Assembly (NCBI GenBank): GCA_001579985.1 | Contig: LRSR01011593.1 | Span: 1 to 24,884 of the forward strand | Length of the DNA: 24,884 bases | Direction: 5' to 3' | Origin: Hypsibius dujardini | Lineage: Eukaryota; Tardigrada; Eutardigrada; Parachela; Hypsibiidae | Part shown: positions 18,170 to 24,884 of the stretch, piece by piece | How the letters are laid out: each line of letters opens with the position of its first letter | Position numbering within the stretch: position 1 is the stretch's first letter | Position numbers and translations under genes: made by a program | Notes under the pieces: generated by a model | What the model saw: the letters and a program-made list of their open reading frames with translations, nothing else | Database searches by the model: none | Told to the model about the DNA's origin: nothing

Positions 18170-18250
18170 CCTCTGTTCAACACTACCCTGTAAGATGCAA
18201 AGTCAACTCGGGCCTTCGCCAACTACACTTACGCAGCAAAGATCAGGCAG
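18170..18250 (+). pseudogene. Remnant of the receptor-like first exon, copy B
   Basis: CCTCTGTTCAACACTACCCTG and, after small deletions, GCCTTCGCCAACTACACTTACGCAGC match the middle of the exon at 23751-24123. A TAA follows the first match, bases are missing in the middle, and both ends of the exon are gone: the left side is replaced by the inverted-repeat element, and the right side breaks off at AGATCAGGCAG. Confidence 0.75.
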
Positions 18251-18480
18251 AGATATATATGAAAACAAATAAAATATAAGTAAATATAAATATATGTAAA
18301 TATAAATATGTGTAAATATAAATATATCTAAACATAAATAAATATGCAAAATACATATATAAATAAAACAAATACATAAATGAATAAATATAATTAACTA
18401 TATATATATAAGCAAATAAAATATAAGTAAATATAAATGTATGTAAACAGTAATAAATATATGAATAAATATAATTTCTT
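18251..18480. repeat. AT-rich simple repeat (ATAAATA words)
   Basis: Long run of TAAATATAAATATATG-like words. A similar but shorter tract lies at 24,235-24,330, in the intron of the paralogous gene in cassette C, so it is inherited from the ancestral intron. Confidence 0.7.
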
Positions 18481-18650
18481 TTCTGAACTAAATTGATTGA
18501 AAATAGTGCTAAACTAAACTAAACTAATTTACTAAAAGTGATTAAAAAAAAACCCTGAGCCGTGTTGTTTATTAATATATCGCTGCTGACCCGATTGCAG
18601 TGAGTTATGAATATTAGTCCAGCCATATGCTGCATTTTTCTTTGTTTCAG

Positions 18651-18720
18651 TTTATACACTGACCTTTACCATCGTTTGAGACTTTGCTCGAGGTAGGCAG
18701 GAAAATTGGGCGAACACCAA
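18651..18720 (+). pseudogene. Remnant of the receptor-like second exon, copy B
   Basis: After the acceptor TTTGTTTCAG (18641-18650) the sequence matches the exon at 24504, but a TGA at 18677-18679 stands where copy C has GGA, so the frame stops after nine codons. Confidence 0.65.
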
Positions 18721-18812
18721 AACACTGAACAGCTTAATTGATTGTGTAGTATGATGCCAGTTATCGAAAGTTTAGAACTGACATTTTTGCCCGGGGGGAT
18801 CCTCTTCGGTAA

Positions 18813-18831
18813 GGTGGGGGGGGGGAGGGGG
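18813..18831 (+). repeat. Poly-G tract
   Basis: GG-T-(G)10-A-GGGGG lies in the downstream region of the broken receptor-like gene of cassette B. Copy C has only a short GGGGGG at the directly aligned point (about 24,647) and its own G-rich tract at 24820. Confidence 0.6.
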
Positions 18832-18879
18832 CAGACTCGACTTAGGAACTCTGACTCGCTCACCCTCTCGGTGATTGGT

Positions 18880-19600
18880 CTTTTCTAGTACATCCCAATT
18901 TGATTTCGAGGTCCTACAAAATAAAACATTTTTATCGATCCCTGACCTCAATCCAATTACAAATTGCCTAGAGTCGAGTTGTGCAAAACTGTCATGGAAA
19001 TCCTGTAAACTTGTAGCTTAACTTGAGCTGTACCTTTGTGCAGGACAACCAAGATACCATTTCTCGGAAGTAAGCAGCTCCGCGCCGCAAATCTTCAAAA
19101 CCTTTAGCCCCAGATCTTGAAAACGTTCAAAGATATGAATCCATCGGCTTAGAAACTGATCATCTATTTTGTTTCAGTTCTGATAACAAGGTCAATCTAA
19201 TCAAAATTTCTATCAACGACTGCTGTGCTGTATTTCCTGTTCATTTACGGTACAATAAACGCCAGAGTAGTAAGATTATGGTAGCACAGTATTTCGTCAA
19301 GGCAAGGGTAGTTTTCGCTTCAAGCAAATGTTCGAAAAAAGAAGATATATTGTGACCCACGACTGACCGGTTGCCGGGCTATTGGTCTATCCGTCCGTCA
19401 TTCCCTCAATCCTGACTGAACTAAATTTTCGGACCGCTTAAGACAAGAGATGCTTATCGAATGCTTTGTTCCATCCACAAAATAAAATACCCGGAGGGTA
19501 CGACTTGAACTGAAAGCACAATTGCAATGTTGCCTGTATGATTCTTACAAGTTAGAAGGGTTTAGCTATAGGAAGAGACCTTCATACATATTCCAAACAT
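18880..19600. other. Intercassette region without a supported gene
   Basis: The first ~100 bp match 24,680-24,810 (downstream of the receptor-like gene in C); the last ~100 bp share words with the region after kinase A. An isolated acceptor/donor pair (GTGCAG at about 19,043 and GTAAGC at about 19,070) could mark a tiny exon, but nothing supports it. Confidence 0.4.
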
Positions 19601-19601
19601 T

Positions 19602-21968
19602 TCAACTATCAACTTCGCGCAAAGATTCTGAAGCAACAGGCCAGAAGTAAATGTTCGGATGATCTTGGAGAGTTAACGGATAAGTGACACCATTCACTTC
19701 CGCTAGGCTTTGGTTGTCCAAGGCACCGGGCCGTTCACGGTAATACAAAAGGTTCAACTTCTTCAATCCCACAAAGAAATCGATTGACTGGTCGTCACGC
19801 TGGTTAATATAGTCCCGTAGCTCGTTGACGGGGAAATTGCGTCCCTCCTCAAAGTTCTTGGCTTCTGTCCAAAGAACCAGGCAATCAAGCTGGTCAGTGC
19901 GCCACCGAAGCTCCCCGTACTTCAACGACCGAGCCGCACGCGCAATGTTCCCCCTCTTGCGTTGTGATTTCTTCGAGTTCTCCATCTTTTGGAGCCAAAG
20001 AAGATCGGCTGCATCTGGACTGTCGTAGTCAAGGGAGGACGTACGTAATTGATCGGTGCCAGCAGTTATAACGGACCACTGGAACAGCGGGTATGCTGCT
20101 TGCAAGGCCGTCCTAATATCGGTCGCGCTTTCCGCGTGTTTCGTCATCAGTTGATAAACTCTTGCGGACAGGGCGTTGCAACATCCATCTTCAGTAGCGC
20201 CACAATTTACGTGCTCCTTATAGCCACGGATCTCAAGGAACAGGAACGAAGACTTGGCATGCAACCGGGCACTTTCTAGGGCCAACAGCACGGTAGTAAC
20301 AGACGCTTCGAGACTCCGCACTCGTTCGGTCACCTCTTCCGGTGGCTCGTAGCTCGTGACTATGAGGAGCCACAGATGTCCCAGTGTGATGCTGCAGAGC
20401 TGGCACACCAAGCAGTAAATCGTCTGTTCCAGACGCAAAAACTCCATAAAATTCCATTGGCAGTGTGCCATTAGATCGGTGATCAGATGTGGGCCGACAG
20501 TCGCTGTCAAACGGTTCTCCATCCATCGGAGATGGCCAGGTACATCGTACCTGTGATATGCCTGCAGGAAAATGATTTGCTTCGCGGTATCATTTTGGTT
20601 CGCCAGCCAATTCCGAAACTGGATAGTCAGGTGAATGGTGCTCGGCCCGAACTTGGCTAGGTATTCGCCCAGTAGAGTACTCCGACGTGCGTTGCTTGAC
20701 AAATAATCTGTTTTTGCGTTATGTAAAAAGTCGTTAATTCGGGCTAGATTTTGCAGGAAACGGTTGTTCACCAATGCCGTATCACCATGCTCCGCTGGTG
20801 CGCATAGTTTAGCATGTAAAGGTTTAGCGTTCCTAGCATTCCGGTACAGCTCGGGTGGCGGCCACCGAGCTCCGGCTCCTGCTTCAATGAGGGCTTTTAT
20901 GATGCGTCCGAGGATGGTGGGAATTCCCGAAAGGATCGTTAGAACATTCGTCCTTCGCACATCTTTTGAGGATTCGATATTCAGAGCAATGGTTTGCGAG
21001 TTCTTTAAAGTAACTTTCGCAATGTACTGCGACAGATCTTTCGCTGAAAGTCTGTCAAAAGGTTGCCAGCATAGGCATGCGGTGACGATGTGCCGGATAG
21101 TGCCAAGTAAGTTCTTCGGTATTTTAGGAGATCCGCCATCAGTAAGGAGTGTCTCAAATTGACGATCGTTCAATCTGTCTCCTTTAAAAACCCTTCCATC
21201 GGACGCTCGGCAGTCGAGCCAATCAACGCAGGACATACGTAATACTATGCATCCCAGGCTCCATATATCCGTAGACCGACCCACCGCTGGCAGCTTTGTG
21301 TCAGGATTCCAGGCAAGCATTTCCGGAGACATATAACGAATGGTACCTTTCTTTGTCGACAAATCGGACCGTCGAGTGTGCTCACCCCGCACCTGGGTGA
21401 AACTGTCGAGATCGGTTAATTTCAGCACTGGACAGTCGTCATGTTTACTATGTAACATTACATTCAGCGGTTTGAGGTCTCCGTGAAAGATTGCTTCATG
21501 GTGCTGCCCACGTTGGCTGTGAAGATAATTCAATGCGCGTGCAATTTGTCCGGTGTAGTTTAGTATTGTATCCACCGATAGAGGTGGAGGATGTTTAACC
21601 AGGAACTCCTCCAAGGTCCCCCCGTCACACAACTCCATGATGAGGCAAGATTTCAAGCGTTCGATGGGCGTACCTGGGCTGTACGTATATCCAACTGCAA
21701 GATATTTCACAATATTCTCGCAATCAAGTGTCGGGAGGACAGACAGCTTAAACATTTTTTCACTGTCGTAGAAGTCGTGGAAATATTTGAGAGCGTGGGG
21801 AGTCCCTGGTAGGGGTGTTCCATCGTGTTCAGACTGCACCAGATTGACTTTCATAACCACCCCGAAAGATCCATGTCCCAGGAGGTCAGGTAGCAGGAAG
21901 CAATGGAACTTTTCCCCATTTTCCGCGCGGATATGCGTCAGATATTCGTGGGCGGAATGAAGGGACAT
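19602..21968 (-). CDS. Protein kinase with a lineage-specific C-terminal module, copy C
   Basis: Intact intronless ORF of 788 codons from ATG 21968 (ACCATGT); upstream extension to 22040 would need a GTG start. Kinase domain, residues ~25-330: GHGSFGVV (31-38), Lys61 in ALKYF, HGDLKPLN (from 162), TDLDSF (Asp186), MSPEM, DIWSLGCIVL. As in copy A, HGD and DLD replace HRD and DFG, and a Lys occupies the helix-C Glu place, but the core catalytic residues remain. Residues ~330-690 are diverged from copy A, with a few conserved Trp and Cys. The last ~110 are strongly conserved: KYGELRWRTD (from ~683), D-C-L-V-x-W-T-E-A-K (695-704), LNLLYYRER, YPLTLQDHPNIYFWPV. Two open copies with many amino-acid differences but no stops suggest purifying selection. 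Function unknown; the family is not one I can name. Confidence 0.88.
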   Translation of the reverse strand: MSLHSAHEYLTHIRAENGEKFHCFLLPDLLGHGSFGVVMKVNLVQSEHDGTPLPGTPHALKYFHDFYDSEKMFKLSVLPTLDCENIVKYLAVGYTYSPGTPIERLKSCLIMELCDGGTLEEFLVKHPPPLSVDTILNYTGQIARALNYLHSQRGQHHEAIFHGDLKPLNVMLHSKHDDCPVLKLTDLDSFTQVRGEHTRRSDLSTKKGTIRYMSPEMLAWNPDTKLPAVGRSTDIWSLGCIVLRMSCVDWLDCRASDGRVFKGDRLNDRQFETLLTDGGSPKIPKNLLGTIRHIVTACLCWQPFDRLSAKDLSQYIAKVTLKNSQTIALNIESSKDVRRTNVLTILSGIPTILGRIIKALIEAGAGARWPPPELYRNARNAKPLHAKLCAPAEHGDTALVNNRFLQNLARINDFLHNAKTDYLSSNARRSTLLGEYLAKFGPSTIHLTIQFRNWLANQNDTAKQIIFLQAYHRYDVPGHLRWMENRLTATVGPHLITDLMAHCQWNFMEFLRLEQTIYCLVCQLCSITLGHLWLLIVTSYEPPEEVTERVRSLEASVTTVLLALESARLHAKSSFLFLEIRGYKEHVNCGATEDGCCNALSARVYQLMTKHAESATDIRTALQAAYPLFQWSVITAGTDQLRTSSLDYDSPDAADLLWLQKMENSKKSQRKRGNIARAARSLKYGELRWRTDQLDCLVLWTEAKNFEEGRNFPVNELRDYINQRDDQSIDFFVGLKKLNLLYYRERPGALDNQSLAEVNGVTYPLTLQDHPNIYFWPVASESLREVDS

Positions 21969-22044
21969 GGTTTTGTGAGTAGAAATGCAACTGGCGAGAA
22001 AGTATTCAAAAGGTATCTGCTGTTCAAAGTTGTTGGTCACAATT

Positions 22045-22230
22045 GTGAGCCTACAACCACTTTAACTCATCTTCAATGTTTGAATTACTGTAGCTTTTTG
22101 TGGACTTGGACTAACGCTACCCGTGAGCCAGCCGCAGCTATCAATACCCACCATTTCTCGTGTTGATAAAGACGGCCGATAATTTCTTGCCTAATCAAAT
22201 TAACTGCGGCTCTGCTGAAGTTATTCAGGT
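22045..22230 (-). promoter_or_regulatory. Conserved 5' flank of kinase copy C, proximal part
   Basis: Matches 7200-7385 and 16610-16790. The TATA-like GATAAAAG of copy A reads GTTAAAG here. The conserved flank is then split by about 900 bp of inserted sequence and resumes at about 23,150. Confidence 0.45.
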
Positions 22231-22355
22231 TTTGAGGAGTTTTCATGAATTGCGCAGACAAGCGCTCGCTGATAGGTGGCGGAAAATGTAAAGACCTCAT
22301 GGAGGGGAATGCAATGCAGGTCTTTACATCTGTCTGCTTCTAATCCGTTTCAGAG

Positions 22356-22965
22356 GCTTACATGAAAACTACGAAAAAATCAAAAATCAAAAAGGAAAAA
22401 CTACGAAAATGCAATTTAACAATAATGAAATAAAATATTAACAATAACAATAAAAATGAAAACACGGGAAAACTAAAATCTTAAAATTACAGAAAACTAA
22501 AAGTGAAAAACAGAAAACAAAAAATTCTGAATTTTTAAAAATACGTTTCAACTTGTTTCATGTTCTTTAGAATAAGGTTCAACTCCAACAAGATGTAAAA
22601 AACCGAGCTAAATGAGGGTACATAATATGAAATGTCACCCTTTGTTCTCTGATGATGCGCGCCACACGTAAACTGCTCTCTAACAGCGTGCCTTTTTTGT
22701 TCTTCTTGGTTTTCCCTTTGTTTGTCCTCTTATGAAATGATTTTCGATTATTTCGACCGATGGAACGTAAAGCTGAGCATCTGAGAGGGTGTGGAAAGAA
22801 ACAGCGAAAGGGAAGGAATGGGCAGAGTTGTGTCCTCCCATGTCCTTGCGCCGTTGCCCATACAATAAAAGGCTTATAGAAAACTCATACTCATGCCTAT
22901 GGACATCAATATAAATAGTTTTCCATTTTCAATTTTTTTCGGTTTTTCGTAATTTTCATGTAGGC
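22356..22965. mobile_element. ~610-bp inverted-repeat element inserted in the kinase C 5' flank
   Basis: GCTTACATGAAAACTACGAAAA at the left end is matched by TTTTCGTAATTTTCATGTAGGC at the right end, with A-rich/T-rich imperfect pairing continuing for about 45 bases. No ORF of note. It interrupts sequence that is continuous in cassettes A and B. A small hairpin (TGTAAAGACCT at about 22,288 and AGGTCTTTACA at about 22,317) lies just outside its left end. Confidence 0.6.
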
Positions 22966-23003
22966 CCCACAAAACATGTGCCCCAGTAACATGTTTTGCC
23001 TAC
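22960..23003. repeat. 44-bp hairpin
   Basis: GTAGGC and CAAAACATGT pair with ACATGTTTTG and GCCTAC around the loop GCCCCAGTA. It overlaps the right end of the preceding element and may be its terminus or an independent fold-back. Confidence 0.7.
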
Positions 23004-23149
23004 ATAACTGTGAGACTGCATATGGAAGCTGAGATACTGTACAGTGCAATGCTGTGTCCTGTGTCCACTTCATAAACTTCATAACTTCATAAAAAAGGCG
23101 AAATCCCTCACCTGTCCCCAATGAAGTGGACGTTCAATGGTATATGATG

Positions 23150-23430
23150 TGACTAACAATGTTTACAGGTTCCATCGGCTTAACGACCGGTCCAACGGAC
23201 ATTGAGTGGGGTACCTTAAAGAGTGATTCATGTGCAAATAAGAAGGAAAGGAAAAATTACTGACAAATTATTAACGCACGCCGTCGCTATCAAGATGAAA
23301 AAGAAAACCTCTGTAGGTCTGACATATTACTTGCATAATCCGCCTTAAAATTGACTCGAAAATGTGTCCATGCGTCGATATCGAAGGTCCAGCTATGTCT
23401 AATGCATTCTAGATGACCACGCCTTGTTTC
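23150..23430. other. Resumed conserved flank and shared block, cassette C
   Basis: GGCTTAACGACCGGT onward aligns with 7420-7490 and then with 8100-8250 (ACGCACG, AACCTCTGTAGGTCT, ATAATCCGCC, CCAGCTATGTCTA). No consistent open frame. Confidence 0.6.
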
Positions 23431-23450
23431 CAAACATATTTATCCCTGAT

Positions 23451-23642
23451 TTATTTACTATCTTCAGACATCATCGCATTGAAGTCGATCCTGCCTTGCC
23501 TAATTAATGCTCCTTGCGTCTCTGCATCATCAAATGGACGAGTTTCATAAATATACAGCCCGAGTAGCAGACGAGCGACATGACAATCATAACCTGGCAC
23601 GATAGCAAACAAAATGATGATCCACACGGGAAGATGCTCCAT
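23451..23642 (-). CDS. Small secreted protein or first exon of a secreted protein
   Basis: ATG at 23642 in a good context (CACAATGG) opens 63 codons to TAA 23451-23453. Residues 1-20 form a signal peptide (WIIILFAIVPGYDC), and the rest is a short polar segment with several acidic residues. Just before the stop, GATA|GTAAAT (23458) is a possible donor, so this may be only the first coding exon. A broken homologue lies in cassette A. Its start is 109 bp from the start of the plus-strand receptor-like gene, a head-to-head arrangement with a shared promoter region. No family recognised. Confidence 0.5.
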   Translation of the reverse strand: MEHLPVWIIILFAIVPGYDCHVARLLLGLYIYETRPFDDAETQGALIRQGRIDFNAMMSEDSK

Positions 23643-23750
23643 TGTGGTTCATCAATGGAAATGCTTGTACCGAGTGTAGAAAGGTCTTTCCTCGTTACAA
23701 ATTTTTTGGTATGTCAATTCACTAATTCGTCTAACCCACTCTACATAACA

Positions 23751-24607
23751 ATGAAAACTACCTTCTTCTTGATGATTTTTGGACGCTCGGTCCACTTGTC
23801 AGAGTCGCGAAATTCAATGCGAAACGCGACAATAACATGGACGCCTGTATTGAACTTTTACTCCATCCCACTGGGCACTTCTCCGTCGGCCGGTTTCAAT
23901 GTCATGCAGCCTCTGTTCAACACTACCCTGGAGATGCAAAGTCGCCTCTATCCACGGGTCTTCGCTAATTACACATACGCAGCAAAGATCAGCCAGCGTA
24001 GCCCGAGCTGCGGGCCGGAGGGGGCGGAAGCGGTTATCGGGATGATGACCGAGACGTTCGCTGAGGAGTCCCGCAACACAAATGCGGATAAATCTCGGTC
24101 GCTAACCGTCTTCTTTCTTCCAGGTTATAATCTGTTCGCAAGGTCTTTTTCTGTAGGGATGATATAACTAGACTAAACAAACTTAAACGAAATTCATAAA
24201 ATAACTGCATTCGACAAATTTGTACTGAGGTATATGAAATGATAAATAAATAAAAATATCAATAAAGACGTAAATATAAATACACTAACACCAATAAAAA
24301 CAAAAACAATAATATGAATAAATACATTTTTTTCTGTGAACTAAATTGATCGAAAATTGAATTAAACTGAATTAAACTAATTTACTGAAAGTGATTGGCT
24401 GAAAAGCCTAAGCTCTGTGGGTTAGTAATATGCCGCAACTGGCCTGATCGCACTGAATTATTATTAATGGTCCTGCCATATACTGCACTTTTCTTTATTT
24501 CAGTTTGTACACTGACCTTTACAATTGTTGGAGACTTTGCTCGAGGTAGGCAGGAAAATTGGGCGAACACGAGAGCGCTGAACTGCTTAACTGGTTGTGA
24601 AACATAA
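23751..24607 (+). CDS. Secreted or receptor protein resembling the start of an ANF-receptor ligand-binding domain
   Basis: Exon 1, 23751-24123: ATG, a signal-peptide-like leader (TTFFLMIFG), then a domain with YPRVFANYTYAAKI and SCGPEGAEAVIGMM, to donor CTTCCAG|GTTATA. Exon 2 from 24504 after TTTATTTCAG keeps the frame and adds CTLTFTIVGDFAR, then reaches TAA at 24605-24607, giving 158 aa. The order (ligand-domain start, CGP-x-GA, then a C-x(9)-DFAR segment) is like receptor guanylyl cyclases and related ANF-receptor proteins, but the resemblance is short and from memory. A full receptor would be far longer, so either this copy is truncated or exon 2 ends at the alternative donor GAG|GTAGGC (24545/24546) and the gene continues beyond the window. 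The intron holds AT-rich repeats shared with cassette B. Confidence 0.45.
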
Positions 24608-24819
24608 TGCTAGTTATCGAAAGTCTAAAAGTGACATTTTGGCGAAGGGGGGTAGATTTGACTTTAGAACCCTGACTCGCTCACCCCCTCGGTGATTGGT
24701 CTTTTCTGGTACATCCCATTTCATTTCGAGGTCCTGACAAATTAATTTTTTTATGTATCCCTAACGTTAATGTAATTCGAAAGTGTCTCGAGACGAGTTC
24801 CACTCTTTGGTCATCAGCC

Positions 24820-24844
24820 GGGGCGGGCGAGGCGGGGGAGGGGG
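24820..24844 (+). other. G-rich tract with quadruplex potential
   Basis: Four runs of three or more G with short spacers (GGGGCGGGCGAGGCGGGGG, then AGGGGG) fit the usual quadruplex pattern. A poly-G tract in cassette B (18813-18831) lies at a roughly similar distance after its second receptor-like exon. Confidence 0.55.
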
Positions 24845-24884
24845 TAGTCTTTACTGACAGGTAAATCTGACACTGGCGTTGAGA

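Noticed and set aside
1-24884. tRNA genes, rRNA or CRISPR arrays
   Set aside because: No cloverleaf with A/B box motifs, no rRNA signature and no regularly spaced identical repeats with unique spacers were seen on either strand.

Overview
This looks like an invertebrate animal nuclear genome window, about 60% A+T. It has spliced genes with GT-AG boundaries, a TATA box with a TCAGT initiator, a mariner-type transposase, receptor tyrosine kinase exons and an ALG8-like glucosyltransferase remnant. Nothing is prokaryotic. The expanded secreted/receptor-like and kinase families suggest an ecdysozoan, possibly a tardigrade or crustacean, but this is a weak inference.

Layout. Positions 1-3,700 hold a compact, relatively GC-rich, plus-strand cluster of short unrecognised coding stretches. 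One of them (2421-3002) has a complete gene architecture: an 88-bp tandem repeat ending in a TATA box, an initiator, a 193-codon ORF and a poly(A) signal. The cluster could be an unknown mobile or viral-like element, but no hallmark gene is visible in it.

From about 4,700 to the end, the window is dominated by a cassette present three times: A (about 4,720-8,930), B (about 15,440-18,860) and C (about 19,600-24,720). Each cassette carries, in order: a minus-strand gene for an intronless ~790-800 aa protein kinase with an unrecognised C-terminal half; a conserved 5' flank; a small minus-strand secreted-protein ORF (seen in A and C); and, divergently on the plus strand, exons of a secreted or receptor protein resembling the start of an ANF-receptor ligand-binding domain. 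In A the kinase is intact but the small ORF and the receptor exon are broken. In B everything is broken. In C all parts are open, although the receptor reading frame ends early unless it splices on. The copies arose by segmental duplication and have decayed unequally.

The spacer between A and B (8,930-15,430) is a graveyard. It holds a broken mariner with a 368-bp fold-back element inside it, a second diverged copy of that fold-back family, a decayed ALG8 C-terminal piece cut by a 300-bp inverted-repeat element, and three minus-strand VEGFR/PDGFR-like kinase exons that lack the catalytic-loop/DFG exon. Two more inverted-repeat elements (1,024 bp and about 610 bp) sit inside cassettes B and C.

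The best candidate for something undescribed is the kinase family. Its C-terminal ~110 residues are its most conserved non-kinase part and contain a D-(x)n-E-A-K pattern like a PD-(D/E)XK nuclease core, seen in both intact copies.
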